Shown here: positions 51,072-60,757 of the stretch, piece after piece
Layout: each line of letters opens with the position of its first letter
How positions within the stretch are numbered: position 1 is the stretch's first letter
NCBI RefSeq assembly: GCF_000153825.1
Contig: NZ_DS022299.1
Span: forward strand, 1,142,869-1,206,868
Direction of reading: 5' to 3'
Source: Synechococcus sp. RS9916
GTDB lineage: Bacteria; Cyanobacteriota; Cyanobacteriia; PCC-6307; Cyanobiaceae
DNA: 64,000 nt
Notes under the pieces: model-generated
Told to the model about the DNA's origin: nothing
The model's input: only the letters and a program-made list of their open reading frames with translations
The model's database searches: none
Position numbers and translations under genes: made by a program

Positions 51072-53777
51072 TCAGCCCACGGGTGTCAGCCCCGTGACTG
51101 AAAACAAGCCATCGTCGTGATCGTGGTCTCCGCCCTGGAAAAGATCTTCAAACGCGAAGGCTTTCATCCCCTCCACAGAGAAATGGGCGTAGTTGAAGCT
51201 GCTGCGGGCATTGGGAAGAATGGTCTGACCAGCCTCGGTCATCACCAAGGGCATGTAGATCCTTCCACCATCCAGCTGAAGACTTCCCTTCAGAGTGGAA
51301 CGATCAACGGCATTCACAATCGGATCATTCGCATTGATGCGCTGCGCCAAGGCCGCACCCAGATAGCCAGAGTCTCCAGGGCGTAGGGCTCCCACAGTCC
51401 CCGTCACATCGTCAACGACGTAGAAAAACAGTTGATTGGTGTAAGCCGCATCCCGGCGATAGCTGTAAGAGAGAGTCCAGTTCGTTCCTTCCAGGGCACC
51501 ATCGGCCCAACGCAGATCCAAGAGCGCACCGACTGCATCCGCATCGAAGCGATCCGTCTTCGCAAAGGGATCAACACTGGTGGTGCCAAGACGCTCCTCA
51601 AGCAGGGCAATCCCTGCCTGATCAAGGTCCTCCCACAGAGCAATCCGATGTAAGGACGTGCGTTCGATCGCAGGCGGAAGATATTGCTGATCACCGGAGG
51701 ATGCCAACACCGTGGTCTCATCAGCCCAAGTCGGCTCGTAATACCGGGCCATCACCTGGAAGTTGTAGGCATCACCCACGTATCCCTCATTGGGAGTGGG
51801 CAACCAATTGCTGAGCGCTGTGCGGGGTTGGTTGGCACGCAGTTGCAACACAATCTCGCCGTCGGCATTGGTTTCCAAGTCATCGAGTTGGGCCGACCCC
51901 AGCTGGGCAACCGGCTGAATCCAGCCGAAGCGAACCGTGGTCCCGCGGCTGCCAGAGAGGGAGACGGATGTCCCTGGAGACCCCTCGCCGCCGACAGGCA
52001 CCCCTGCGGTTCCACTGCGACCAAGCCAGTTGTAGTCCGGCGTGTAAGTGTCAGACAGCTTGATCAACAAGCGCCTGTCATCGAGAGGGTCGGTTTTGCT
52101 GTCCGACACGTAATACGTCGTGGATGCAGACAATCCACTGGTCCCCACATCCGCACCAGTGACCAGTGCTGTCCCCAGAGCTGTGCCGTCGTTCCAATTG
52201 CCGGGCTTGCGAGTACTCAACCAACCATCACCCCTGAGGGTGGCCGAGGCATCAATGCGCGTGAAGTGCTGATTACTGATGGCGTTCTCAATCAGGAACG
52301 GTTGGTAGGCATTCCCCGGGTCCGGTTGATAAATCGTGTATGACCAGAAACCATTGGCAGGCGCATACACCGTTTCGCCATCAATCCGAGTCAGTGGCGG
52401 CAATGTAATGGTGTAGTTGTAAGTAGAGCGGAGAGTATTGCCTTCGTGATCCTTCTGACTGGTTGGATAAACACCATCATTGGGAATATTGGCAGCCCCG
52501 CCATCAATCGCGACACCCGTGCGCACCAACCAGTTTTCCCAGGCATTGGGATAGACGCCAATATTGAGATTGCTGATGTGCCAATAATTCGTGTTCTTAT
52601 CACCTGAGGCGATCGCATTGGTGGCCTCACTCAAAAGCGCCTGACTGAAGGCATAAGCCTTCTGGAACACCAGGACATCCCGTGCACTCCAGTCCGTGGG
52701 CATGCTGAAGCCAGAGCTGAGATCAAGACCGATCGGAGCAAAACGCGCATTCAGCCTGGTGAGCCGTTCATCCGTCAGTGCCGATCCAGGTTGGTAGTCA
52801 CTCTCAGGGATGTGATCCGTGCCGCCAACCGCCTGCTGCACCTTGTTCTGGTTACCGAGCCAAACCGCACGATCAGGGATGGGGCGATCCACTGCGCTCG
52901 TGCGCAGGGATGGGATCGGGTTATCGAGAAGAGACTGGCCGAGCTGTTCAAAGAACACCCGCGCCAAGGTGGGAACAGAACCGTAGCGATCCTCCATGCG
53001 CTGATCGCTCTGGCTTTGCGTCACCGGAGCGGTGTAGTCGACGCTGCCCGACTTTTGAAAATCACGAAGGCTGCCGAGCTGAAAGCCACTGCCTTCTTGC
53101 GCCGGATTTCCGTTAATAAACCGCCTGGTTTCCTCCAACGCAGCCGCGCTCAGGGTGTTGGTCGCAAAACGCGCCGTCATCCAGGCATAGGGCGTATCCA
53201 CCTTGATGATCCGCACCGACGTCTCGCCATCCGCGGTCTTGATGGTGGTGGTCCAATCCGCACTGGTGTAGTGGGGACTGGATGGACCGCACAACAGGTA
53301 ATAGGCGCCATCGTCCCGCTCACGTTCCGTCTGCGTGCGAGGACCAATCGAACCAACGGTGTTGATGTTGCTATCGAGAATCGCCCAGACGTAATAGTGA
53401 TCCGAGGCATTACTGGGCGTGTGCAGAACCTGCTCCTCGGCAAGGTCCAGCCAACCCGTGACATACAGAACGGAAGAATCGGGAGCCGGTGACGAACTTT
53501 TGTTCAACCAGTTCGCCGCATAACTGGGTTTGAAAAGGGTGTTGATCGGCGCCTGAAGTGCTGTGTTCAACACACGCAAGCGGTAGGTCTCCTCGAGCGG
53601 ATACCCCCAGATCACCGCGTGCAAACAGGCATCAACAAGCTGGAGCTCTTCTGCGGACAGCCCCGACAGCACGGAGGAGCCCAGCAGATCGGAGGCGTGA
53701 TCGCGAAGTAAGGCGGCTGTATCGAATCCCTGATCGTCAGGGAGCAGGTAGGGGGCGAACCAAGTGGTGAGGTCCAT
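51072..53777 (-). CDS. Large DUF1254/DUF1214 protein with DUF4114-like C-terminus
   Basis: A 901-residue protein without an N-terminal signal peptide. The first 250 residues contain DUF1254-type segments (VIWGYPLEETYRLRVLNT, APINTLFKPSYAANW, YYVWAILDSN). DUF1214-type segments come later (ANGFWSYTIYQPD near the middle). Residues about 756-901 resemble DUF4114: RRDAAYTNQLFFYVVDD, LRPGDSGYLGAAL and AFEDLFQGGDHDHDDGLFSV, a domain I associate with large secreted cyanobacterial proteins. The Asp-rich end could bind calcium. With no Sec signal, type I secretion is a possibility (inference). It lies between ilvC and clpP and looks like an insertion. Confidence 0.8.
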   Translation of the reverse strand: MDLTTWFAPYLLPDDQGFDTAALLRDHASDLLGSSVLSGLSAEELQLVDACLHAVIWGYPLEETYRLRVLNTALQAPINTLFKPSYAANWLNKSSSPAPDSSVLYVTGWLDLAEEQVLHTPSNASDHYYVWAILDSNINTVGSIGPRTQTERERDDGAYYLLCGPSSPHYTSADWTTTIKTADGETSVRIIKVDTPYAWMTARFATNTLSAAALEETRRFINGNPAQEGSGFQLGSLRDFQKSGSVDYTAPVTQSQSDQRMEDRYGSVPTLARVFFEQLGQSLLDNPIPSLRTSAVDRPIPDRAVWLGNQNKVQQAVGGTDHIPESDYQPGSALTDERLTRLNARFAPIGLDLSSGFSMPTDWSARDVLVFQKAYAFSQALLSEATNAIASGDKNTNYWHISNLNIGVYPNAWENWLVRTGVAIDGGAANIPNDGVYPTSQKDHEGNTLRSTYNYTITLPPLTRIDGETVYAPANGFWSYTIYQPDPGNAYQPFLIENAISNQHFTRIDASATLRGDGWLSTRKPGNWNDGTALGTALVTGADVGTSGLSASTTYYVSDSKTDPLDDRRLLIKLSDTYTPDYNWLGRSGTAGVPVGGEGSPGTSVSLSGSRGTTVRFGWIQPVAQLGSAQLDDLETNADGEIVLQLRANQPRTALSNWLPTPNEGYVGDAYNFQVMARYYEPTWADETTVLASSGDQQYLPPAIERTSLHRIALWEDLDQAGIALLEERLGTTSVDPFAKTDRFDADAVGALLDLRWADGALEGTNWTLSYSYRRDAAYTNQLFFYVVDDVTGTVGALRPGDSGYLGAALAQRINANDPIVNAVDRSTLKGSLQLDGGRIYMPLVMTEAGQTILPNARSSFNYAHFSVEGMKAFAFEDLFQGGDHDHDDGLFSVTGLTPVG

Positions 53778-53843
53778 ACCACCAACACAGTGTCTGCGAC
53801 TGTTTAGCCGCTTTCACCACCGGTTTCAGCGAAACGTTGCCGA

Positions 53844-54446
53844 TCAGGCTTCGTTGGGATGGGCAATCACGCGATCGATCAAGCCGTAGTTTTTGGCATC
53901 TTCCGCACTGAGGAAATAGTCGCGGTCGGTGTCTTTTTCGATTTTCTCGAAGCTCTGACCGGTCATGTCGGCCATGGAGCGGTTGAGCATCTCTTTGATG
54001 CGCAGGATCTCCCGGGCTTCGATCTCAATGTCGCTGGCCTGGCGCTGGGCGGTGCCCCCCAGGGGCTGGTGAATCATGATCCGGCTGTGGGGCAGGGCCA
54101 ATCGCTTGCCTTTGGTGCCGGCGCCCAACAGAAAGGCTCCCATCGAGGCGGCCAGACCCACGCAGATGGTCACCACGTCGCTCTTGACGTACTGCATGGT
54201 GTCGTAGATCGCCAAGCCTGCCGTGACCGAACCCCCTGGGGAGTTGATGTAGAGGTAGATCGGCTTGCTGCTGTCTTCGGAATCGAGATACAGCATCTGG
54301 GCCACCAGGCTGTTGGCCACGGCATCATTCACCTCGGAACCGAGGAACAGGATCCGCTCAACGCCCAGACGGGTGTAGATGTCGACCCAGCGCTCCATCT
54401 GGCTGCCAGGCAGGCGGTAGGGAACGCTGGGAGTACCGATCGGCAT
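53844..54446 (-). CDS. clpP: ATP-dependent Clp protease proteolytic subunit (active)
   Basis: A 200-residue ClpP with the full catalytic triad: S101 in [10 protein letters not shown]126 in IMIHQP and D176 in DTDRDYF. The oligomerisation handle and the hydrophobic N-terminal loop are conventional. It lies 66 bp downstream of the inactive ClpR gene, an arrangement known for the ClpP3/ClpR mixed core of cyanobacteria that works with ClpC. The ClpP3 label is inferred from that neighbour. Confidence 0.96.
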   Translation of the reverse strand: MPIGTPSVPYRLPGSQMERWVDIYTRLGVERILFLGSEVNDAVANSLVAQMLYLDSEDSSKPIYLYINSPGGSVTAGLAIYDTMQYVKSDVVTICVGLAASMGAFLLGAGTKGKRLALPHSRIMIHQPLGGTAQRQASDIEIEAREILRIKEMLNRSMADMTGQSFEKIEKDTDRDYFLSAEDAKNYGLIDRVIAHPNEA

Positions 54447-54512
54447 GGGTTCGGTGGGGTGAGAAGGAGGAAACGGTGAACGAAAAGAGGGTGGCGGCGT
54501 TCAGCCAGCGAA

Positions 54513-55178
54513 TCAGACGGCCTGGCTGGGCAGATCTTTACGGCTGCTGAGCACGCGGTCAATCAAGCCGTACTCCACGGCTTGCTGGGGGTTGAGATAG
54601 CTCATCCGATCGGAATCCTGGGAGAGCTGCTCAACGGTGCGACCTGTATTGGCCGAAAGGATCTCGAGCATGGAGCGCTTGTTCTGAAGCACCTCCTTGG
54701 CACGGATCTGAATGTCTGTGGCCTGGCCGCGGGCTCCGCTGCGGGGCTGATGCAGCACGATCGAGGAATGGGGCAATGCAGCCCTCTGCCCTTTGGTGCC
54801 TGCGGAAAGGATGACCGCAGCAGTGCCCATCGCCTGACCGATGCAGATGGTGTGCACCGGCGGCTTGATGTAGCTGATGGTGTCGCAGATGGCGAAGGCT
54901 TCCGTTTCAAAGCCAATGGCATCACCGGTGTGCCAGCTGGTGCCCGTGGAATTGATATAGAAGTAAATCGGCTTCTCCGGGTTGTCGAACTCCAGATAGA
55001 GAAGCTGGGCAATGATCAATTCCGTGACGTCGAGACCAAGCTGACGCTTGGTGTCATCGTCGGAGAACAGGGGCAGGCCGAGATAAACGATCCGCTCCTT
55101 GAGCATCAAGGAGGGAAGGTCCGGCGGTGGGGTCCGCAGAACGGTGGAGTCTCCGTAGTAAGGAGCTGAGGTGGTCAT
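54513..55178 (-). CDS. clpR: ClpR, catalytically inactive ClpP-family subunit
   Basis: A 221-residue ClpP homologue in which the catalytic Ser is Gly (GQAMGTAAV, G118) and the catalytic Asp is Met (DSDRMSY). The His remains (VLHQP, H143). These losses define ClpR, a structural subunit of the mixed ClpP3/R heptameric rings of cyanobacteria and plastids. An N-terminal extension (residues 1-25) is also typical. It precedes clpP in the same direction and follows the PIN-TRAM gene by 30 bp. Confidence 0.94.
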   Translation of the reverse strand: MTTSAPYYGDSTVLRTPPPDLPSLMLKERIVYLGLPLFSDDDTKRQLGLDVTELIIAQLLYLEFDNPEKPIYFYINSTGTSWHTGDAIGFETEAFAICDTISYIKPPVHTICIGQAMGTAAVILSAGTKGQRAALPHSSIVLHQPRSGARGQATDIQIRAKEVLQNKRSMLEILSANTGRTVEQLSQDSDRMSYLNPQQAVEYGLIDRVLSSRKDLPSQAV

Positions 55179-55208
55179 CCGAGGCGCATCCCCTGGCGTG
55201 GCAGGAGC

Positions 55209-56378
55209 CTAGCGGGGGTCTGCGCTTGCGCGCCCATCCTTTTGGTTCGGTTTGGACGGTTTCGACTTGTTGTTGCGGATGGCTTTGCCGTTTTTGCCGG
55301 CTTTGGTCTGCTTTCCGTCATCCAGACGGGCGAACACCATGCGGCCGGTGGGGGTCTGCAGGGCACCGGTGACCACCACTGGATGGCGGCTGCCAATCAG
55401 GGGGCGGGCATCATCGACCACCACCATCGTGCCGTCCTCCAGGTAGCCAACCCCCTGGCTCTCCTCTTTGCCTTCACGCACAATCTTGAGCTTGAGCTCA
55501 TCACCCGGTTGCACTTCAGGGCGTAGGGCGATCACCAACTCACTCAGGTTCATCACCTTGAGATCCTTCACCTGAGCCACCTGGGCCAGGTTGAAATCAG
55601 CGGTCACCAAGGTGCCGCCGGTGTCTTCGGTGAGCTGCAGAAGGCGATCGTCGGTGCCTGCACCGTCGTAGCGGGTGGTGTTGATCACCAATCGCCGGTC
55701 GTACTGTTCCCGCAGCTCAGTGAGCAACTTGAGACCGCGACGGCCCTTGCCGCGCTTTTCCAGGTTGGTGGAGTCGGCCAGTTGCTGCATCTCATCGATC
55801 ACCGTCTGGGCGACGATCACCTTGCCCTCCAGCAAGCCACAGGCGAGCATCCCGCGGATGCGCCCATCAATGATCACGCTGGTGTCGAGAATCTTGGCGG
55901 TGGCCGGTGTGAGCACGCCATCGGCCACCAGCAAGGCTTCGGTGGAGGTGGGGTTGAACAGCCGTAGAAGGGTGCGTCCATGCACCTCCGCGAGGTTGTA
56001 ACCCAGCACCCCGAAGAACACATTGCTGACCACGGCCGCCAGCGGCTTCACCAAAGCCGAGCCACCCGCAAGGGGCAGCAACAGGATCGGGGCCAGCAGC
56101 AAATTGGCCACCAGCAGGCCGAGGATCAGACCAACGGCGCGGCTCACCAACAGATCGGTGGGCATGGTGCGCACCTGACGCATCAGCTGCTGGCGCAGCC
56201 GTCGAAACACCAGACCAGCTACTCCACCGACCACCGCCCCCCCGGCGGTGAGCCCCCAGCGCACGAGTTCCACATCCGTGCCTTCATCCAGCAGTTCCTG
56301 GGGCAGCAGATGAACTCCCATCCATCCAGTGGCGGCACCGGAGATCAGGAACAGAATCAGGATGAGCGGTTCAACCAT
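55209..56378 (-). CDS. PIN/TRAM domain membrane protein (YacL family)
   Basis: A 389-residue protein with an N-terminal membrane region of about four helices (residues 3-20, 42-60, 82-105 and 108-128). A PIN nuclease-like domain follows (about 160-280; acidic residues in LDTSVIIDGRI, IDEMQQLAD, TDDRLLQL and TADFNLAQVA). A TRAM RNA-binding domain lies at about 290-355. The tail is very basic (KAGKNGKAIRNNKSK). It resembles Bacillus YacL and its cyanobacterial homologues. Nuclease activity on RNA is plausible from the conserved acidic residues but unproven. Confidence 0.88.
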   Translation of the reverse strand: MVEPLILILFLISGAATGWMGVHLLPQELLDEGTDVELVRWGLTAGGAVVGGVAGLVFRRLRQQLMRQVRTMPTDLLVSRAVGLILGLLVANLLLAPILLLPLAGGSALVKPLAAVVSNVFFGVLGYNLAEVHGRTLLRLFNPTSTEALLVADGVLTPATAKILDTSVIIDGRIRGMLACGLLEGKVIVAQTVIDEMQQLADSTNLEKRGKGRRGLKLLTELREQYDRRLVINTTRYDGAGTDDRLLQLTEDTGGTLVTADFNLAQVAQVKDLKVMNLSELVIALRPEVQPGDELKLKIVREGKEESQGVGYLEDGTMVVVDDARPLIGSRHPVVVTGALQTPTGRMVFARLDDGKQTKAGKNGKAIRNNKSKPSKPNQKDGRASADPR

Positions 56379-56448
56379 GGTTCGGCTTTTGGCAGCTCAT
56401 TCCAGCTGCAGGCAGCATGCACCATCCTCCGACGGATGGCCTGGGCAG

Positions 56449-57711
56449 ATGTCCGCACCGCGCAGCGCCTATGTGCACATTCCCTTCTGCCATCGGCGTT
56501 GCTTCTACTGCGATTTCGCCGTTGTCCCCCTGGGGGATCACGCCGGCACCCCATCCGGAACCGGCAGTGGGTCAATCCGCACCTATCTCAGCCAGCTGCA
56601 CAAGGAAATCGCCCTTGCCCCCAAGGGTCCCCCCCTTGCCACGCTCTACATCGGGGGCGGAACGCCCTCACTGCTGACACCAATCCAGATCCGGGACCTG
56701 CTGGAAGCCCTACGCCGCCAATTCGGCTTTCAAGCCGGCGCGGAAATCACCCTGGAAATGGATCCAGCCAGCTTTGACCTCAGCGATCTGCAGGCCTTGA
56801 TCAAGGCTGGGGTGAACCGGGTCAGCCTGGGGGGCCAAAGCTTCGATGATCGGGTGTTGGAAGGACTCGGTCGTCGCCATCGCCGCGGCGACCTGCAGAA
56901 GTGCTGCCGTTGGCTCCGGGACGGCTTACGCGATGGCGCCCTGCGGAGTTGGAGCCTGGACCTGATCCGCAACCTGCCTGAACAAACCCTGGAGGCCTGG
57001 AGCGCTCAGCTGGAACTGGCGCTGACCACCGGTGCCCCCCATCTGTCGATCTACGACCTGGCCGTGGAACCCGGCACGGTGTTCGCCTGGCGCCAGCAGC
57101 GCGGTGAACTACCTCTGCCCGACGATGACCTGGCGGTGGCGTTGATGACCAGCACCAGTGACCGACTGGGAAGGGCTGGCTTCTGCCGCTACGAGATCTC
57201 CAATTACGCCCAGCCCGGGCACGCCTCCCGCCACAACCGCGTGTATTGGAGTGGTGCGGGCTGGTGGGGTTTCGGCATGGGCGCCACCAGTGCCCCCTGG
57301 GGAGAGCGACTGGCCCGGCCCCGCACCCGGGAGGGTTATGCCAGCTGGCTCGAGGAGCAGCAGCGGGGGTTGCACCCCTCACTGCAGCACTCCATGGCCG
57401 CAGCGTTGCCCCTGGATGACCGGCTGCTGGTGGGGTTACGCCGGCGTGAAGGGGTGCAGCTCCGACAGCAAGCACGGAGCTGTGGGTGGAGTGATGCGTG
57501 CTGCGATCAGCACCTGCCCACTCTGGAAGCGCGCTGGCAGGAGGCCCTCAACCGAGGCCTTCTGATCCATGCGTCAGGGCGCTGGAGACTGAGTGACCCT
57601 GAAGGCATGGCGCTCAGCAACCAGGTGCTGGTGGAGCTGGTGTGTTGGTGGGAGGAACTGCCGACGGAGCTGCAAGGTGCGGCGCCTGCTGCTGGCTCAC
57701 CCAACCTTTGA
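56449..57711 (+). CDS. HemW-like radical SAM protein (coproporphyrinogen oxidase family)
   Basis: A 420-residue radical SAM enzyme from ATG 56449. The cluster motif C-x3-C-x2-C is in [14 protein letters not shown], and [12 protein letters not shown] and [17 protein letters not shown] follow. The C-terminal HemN-type domain includes [21 protein letters not shown]. Lack of the extra N-terminal CxxxC region of true HemN and its length fit HemW, a heme chaperone, better than coproporphyrinogen dehydrogenase. The 3' end overlaps the convergent panB gene by 98 bp, an unusually long overlap. Confidence 0.9.
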   Translation: MSAPRSAYVHIPFCHRRCFYCDFAVVPLGDHAGTPSGTGSGSIRTYLSQLHKEIALAPKGPPLATLYIGGGTPSLLTPIQIRDLLEALRRQFGFQAGAEITLEMDPASFDLSDLQALIKAGVNRVSLGGQSFDDRVLEGLGRRHRRGDLQKCCRWLRDGLRDGALRSWSLDLIRNLPEQTLEAWSAQLELALTTGAPHLSIYDLAVEPGTVFAWRQQRGELPLPDDDLAVALMTSTSDRLGRAGFCRYEISNYAQPGHASRHNRVYWSGAGWWGFGMGATSAPWGERLARPRTREGYASWLEEQQRGLHPSLQHSMAAALPLDDRLLVGLRRREGVQLRQQARSCGWSDACCDQHLPTLEARWQEALNRGLLIHASGRWRLSDPEGMALSNQVLVELVCWWEELPTELQGAAPAAGSPNL

Positions 57712-58450
57712 GGGCCTCCACGCAGAGCTGCCGGCCCTGGATCAAGGCAGGGCTAAATGGTGGTTGCTGGGGAGTAAGCCCCAGCAGATCAGCCGTCACG
57801 CGCACCTGGCCGTCACAACCGGCACCGGCACCAATCCCGATCACCGGAATCGTCAACTGGGCGCGCAGGTCGGCCGCCAACTCCGCGGGGATGTGCTCCA
57901 ACACCAGGGCAAAACATCCAGCCGCCTCAAGGTCGAGCGCCTGACGCTTCAGTTTCTCCTGGCTGCGGGGATCCTGGGCCTGGCGGCGGTACCCGAGGCG
58001 ATGCACCGCCTGGGGGGTGAGGCCGAGATGACCCATCACCGGAATTCCCATGCGCACCAGCCGATCGATCACAGCCACCACCTCCGGCTCGGCCCCTTCC
58101 AGCTTGACGGCCGCGGCACCTGAGTCCTTGAGCAGCAAACCCGCCGCGGCCACCGCTCGCTCGGGTCCGCACTGGTAGCTGAGGAACGGCAGATCGGCCA
58201 CCACAAGGGGCTGGGCATGGAGCGCCCCCTGGAATCCCCGACAAACCGCCTGGGTGTGCGAAAGCATCTGCTCGAGGGTGACCGGCAGGGTGGTGGCATG
58301 GCCCAGCACGACCATCGCCAGGGAATCACCCACCAGCACCACGTCGGCCCCCGCCTCCTGCACCAGAGAGGCCGACAGGCTGTCCCAGGCGGTCAACACC
58401 GTGATCGCGCGACCGGACTGCTTGAAACGGATCAGTTCAGCAGGGCGCAT
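57614..58450 (-). CDS. panB: 3-methyl-2-oxobutanoate hydroxymethyltransferase
   Basis: A 278-residue first enzyme of pantothenate synthesis, transferring a hydroxymethyl group to alpha-ketoisovalerate. [43 protein letters not shown] holds the metal-binding Asp. [20 protein letters not shown] and [14 protein letters not shown] complete the active site. The last 20 or so residues are a Pro/Ala-rich extension that accounts for most of the 98-bp overlap with the convergent HemW-like gene. Confidence 0.95.
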   Translation of the reverse strand: MRPAELIRFKQSGRAITVLTAWDSLSASLVQEAGADVVLVGDSLAMVVLGHATTLPVTLEQMLSHTQAVCRGFQGALHAQPLVVADLPFLSYQCGPERAVAAAGLLLKDSGAAAVKLEGAEPEVVAVIDRLVRMGIPVMGHLGLTPQAVHRLGYRRQAQDPRSQEKLKRQALDLEAAGCFALVLEHIPAELAADLRAQLTIPVIGIGAGAGCDGQVRVTADLLGLTPQQPPFSPALIQGRQLCVEALKGWVSQQQAPHLAAPSAVPPTNTPAPPAPGC

Positions 58451-58496
58451 CCGCCTCTCCAGGCCTGCGGGGGTCCATTGCTAGCATTGCGTCCGA

Positions 58497-58594
58497 CTCG
58501 GACCCATGCGGTCCAGACGCCCAAACCTGGTCAGGACCGGAAGGGAGCAGCCACACGGGATGCTCTGGGCAGGCGTGGACTCCGGGTCACCCAA
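58497..58594 (+). ncRNA. ffs: Signal recognition particle RNA (small bacterial 4.5S type)
   Basis: The Ffh-binding apical region is clear: CTGGTCAGGACCGGAAGGG followed by AGCAGCC. The flanking arms pair (GACCC at 58501-58505 with GGGTC at 58584-58588), giving the expected single long hairpin of about 100 nt. The exact ends are estimated. It is transcribed from the short panB-ftsZ interval and ends before a strong terminator. Confidence 0.93.
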
Positions 58595-58623
58595 TTGAGA
58601 CGTCAACAGCCAAGTGTTGCGTC

Positions 58624-58658
58624 AAAAAAAAGCCCGGTCGATGACCGGGCTTTTTTTT
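58624..58658. terminator. Bidirectional intrinsic terminator between SRP RNA and ftsZ
   Basis: AAAAAAAAGCCCGGTC and GACCGGGCTTTTTTTT form a perfect stem with a GAT loop. T runs are present in both directions, so it can end both the plus-strand SRP RNA transcript and the minus-strand ftsZ transcript. Confidence 0.92.
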
Positions 58659-58676
58659 GATTGCGGCCACACTCGC

Positions 58677-59834
58677 TCAGTTATCGCTGGCATCGGCACG
58701 CATCTGGCGCTGACGCAGAAACTCAGGGATCCGAGCACCGCTCTCATTGGTCTCGGGAGCCGCGAACGGCAATCCACTCGGCCGGCTGGCGGAGCGGTCC
58801 GTGCGATAGGGCTGACCATTTTCAAAGCCGGTGGCAATCACCGTCACGTGGATTTCACCCTCGAGGCGCTCATCCACCACGGCACCAACAATGATGTTGG
58901 CCTCCGGATCCACCACGTCGTAGATCACTTCAGAAGCGGTGGTCATGTCCTCCAGGGTCATGTCGCGCCCGCCGCTGATGTTGATCACACAACCCTTGGC
59001 TCCATCAATGCGTGCAGCTTCTAGCAAGGGGCTGTTGATCGCGGTCTGCGCCGCCTCAACGGCCCGGGAGCGACCGGAGCCCACACCAATGCCCAGCAGG
59101 GCCGTGCCGGCTTCGGTCATCACCGAGCGCACATCGGCGAAGTCAACATTCACCAATCCGGGGCAGGTGATGATGTCACTGATCCCTTTGACCCCCATCC
59201 GCAGCACGTCATCGGCACTGCGGAAGGCCTCTTGAAGCGGAGCACCGCCAATGGCATCGCGCAGGCGGTCGTTGGGGATCACAATCAGAGTGTCAACATG
59301 CTCTGCCAGACGGGCAATGCCCTCATCGGCCTGACGCATGCGACGGCGTCCTTCAAAACTGAAGGGCTTGGTGACGATGCCCACGGTGAGTGCACCGCTT
59401 TCCTTCGCCACCTCAGCCACCACAGGAGCAGCACCAGTTCCGGTGCCACCGCCCATACCTGCGGCAATGAACACGAGATCGGTGCCCTGCAGAGCCTGCT
59501 GAAGGTCGGCCCTGGATTCCTCCGCGGCCTTCTGGCCGATGCTGGGATTTCCTCCTGCCCCAAGACCACGAGTGAGGGTCTGACCCAGCTGCACTCGATT
59601 GGTCGACGCCGACTGGAGCAGCGCCTGAGCATCAGTGTTGAGAACGCTGTAACCCACACCCTCCAGATCGCTCTGGATCATGCGGTTCACGGCATTACTG
59701 CCGCCGCCGCCCACGCCGATCACCTCAATGCGCGCTGACTGACTGGGAAGGATGCCACTGGCCTCAGAAGCCGTTGATTGCTGGGGGGGCATCATCTCCA
59801 TCGTTGAGGCCTTGCCGTTGAGCTGTGGCTGCAT
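58677..59834 (-). CDS. ftsZ: Cell division GTPase FtsZ
   Basis: A 385-residue tubulin homologue that forms the division ring. The start is placed at 59834 ([10 protein letters not shown]); a later ATG at codon 12 is possible. The GTP-binding [16 protein letters not shown], tubulin signature [15 protein letters not shown] and T7 loop [14 protein letters not shown] are intact. The C-terminal conserved peptide [11 protein letters not shown] is present; in cyanobacteria it contacts ZipN/Ftn2 or SepF. It lies 74 bp downstream of ftsQ on the same strand and is followed by the shared terminator. Confidence 0.97.
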   Translation of the reverse strand: MQPQLNGKASTMEMMPPQQSTASEASGILPSQSARIEVIGVGGGGSNAVNRMIQSDLEGVGYSVLNTDAQALLQSASTNRVQLGQTLTRGLGAGGNPSIGQKAAEESRADLQQALQGTDLVFIAAGMGGGTGTGAAPVVAEVAKESGALTVGIVTKPFSFEGRRRMRQADEGIARLAEHVDTLIVIPNDRLRDAIGGAPLQEAFRSADDVLRMGVKGISDIITCPGLVNVDFADVRSVMTEAGTALLGIGVGSGRSRAVEAAQTAINSPLLEAARIDGAKGCVINISGGRDMTLEDMTTASEVIYDVVDPEANIIVGAVVDERLEGEIHVTVIATGFENGQPYRTDRSASRPSGLPFAAPETNESGARIPEFLRQRQMRADASDN

Positions 59835-59908
59835 TATGTCGTTGCGGGAGACTTCCGCCGTTCAGTTTGGTCAGCGTTGGCGATTCGACTTGGTTCCGCA
59901 ACACAGCG

Positions 59909-60757
59909 TCAGCGTTCGCTTGTTTTTGCAGGAGGGGTTGTGTCCGCCTTGGGTTGAATCGGCATCTGCAATTCAGGTTTGCTGGGATCACTGAGATCGA
60001 GGCTGGTGCCGGAGCGACGTCGCAACTCATCGGGAAGACTGCGGCTTAGTTGCCTGAGGGTGATGAGCTGCTGGTCAAGCAGACGGGGGTCCGTGCCCAG
60101 TTGCACCAGTCCCAACCCAGCCGTGCGCACACTCAATGATCCGTCCGCAGCGATCTCGATCGTTTGCAATGCACTGCCCAACTGATCCCGCTGCTTCAGC
60201 AGGATCTCAAGGGGCTGGCGCTGGGCCGGGGTCCAGCCGATCACCTGAATACCGGTCTCCGGTTCTTCGCCGTGAGCCGCATCGGTGCGGGCCATCCAGT
60301 GGCCGCGGCTGTCGACCATGCCCTGCTCCACACCCGTGCTGCCCTGACGACGCGCCGCCGCGACGGGCCGACGATCCTCCAACTGCACAGTCAGCCCTGG
60401 AGGCAACAGACGCCGTTGGACCACAGCGGCCTGCACCGGCAGGGTCTTCACCAAGCGGTTTTCCATTTCGCTGGGCTGCAGGCTCAGCAACGACAGGGGA
60501 AAGCTCAGCTGCGCCGCCTCAACCACGGCCTCCGTGCCAAGCCGCTCACTGCCGCTCACCTGCACCTGCTCTGTGCTGCGCAACGTCCAGCCCTGGGTGA
60601 TCAGCAACCAACCCAAAGCCGTGGCCGTGGACCCAAACACGGTGAGCCGCCAGAGCTGGATCATCCGGTCGCGGCGGCGCTCCTGGCGCAAACGACGTCG
60701 TCTCTCCACCCCCGGGGGCAAGGTTCCCGTCTTGACGTCGCTGGTTGTGCGGCTCAC
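59909..60757 (-). CDS. ftsQ: Cell division protein FtsQ (POTRA domain)
   Basis: A 282-residue bitopic membrane protein of the divisome. GTG 60757 is chosen because it overlaps the stop of the upstream gene as GTGA. A basic cytoplasmic N-terminus (RRRRLRQERRRDRM) precedes one helix (about 38-58), then the POTRA domain (EQVQVSGSERLGTEAVVEAAQL) and the FtsQ beta domain. The C-terminus is Pro/Lys-rich. Sequence conservation is modest, as usual for FtsQ, but position before ftsZ and after ddl supports the call. Confidence 0.88.
   Translation of the reverse strand: MSRTTSDVKTGTLPPGVERRRRLRQERRRDRMIQLWRLTVFGSTATALGWLLITQGWTLRSTEQVQVSGSERLGTEAVVEAAQLSFPLSLLSLQPSEMENRLVKTLPVQAAVVQRRLLPPGLTVQLEDRRPVAAARRQGSTGVEQGMVDSRGHWMARTDAAHGEEPETGIQVIGWTPAQRQPLEILLKQRDQLGSALQTIEIAADGSLSVRTAGLGLVQLGTDPRLLDQQLITLRQLSRSLPDELRRRSGTSLDLSDPSKPELQMPIQPKADTTPPAKTSER

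Noticed and set aside
51079-51096. CACGGG/CCCGTG hairpin at the end of the 901-aa gene
   Set aside because: Lies inside the coding region with no T run; probably chance in GC-rich sequence.
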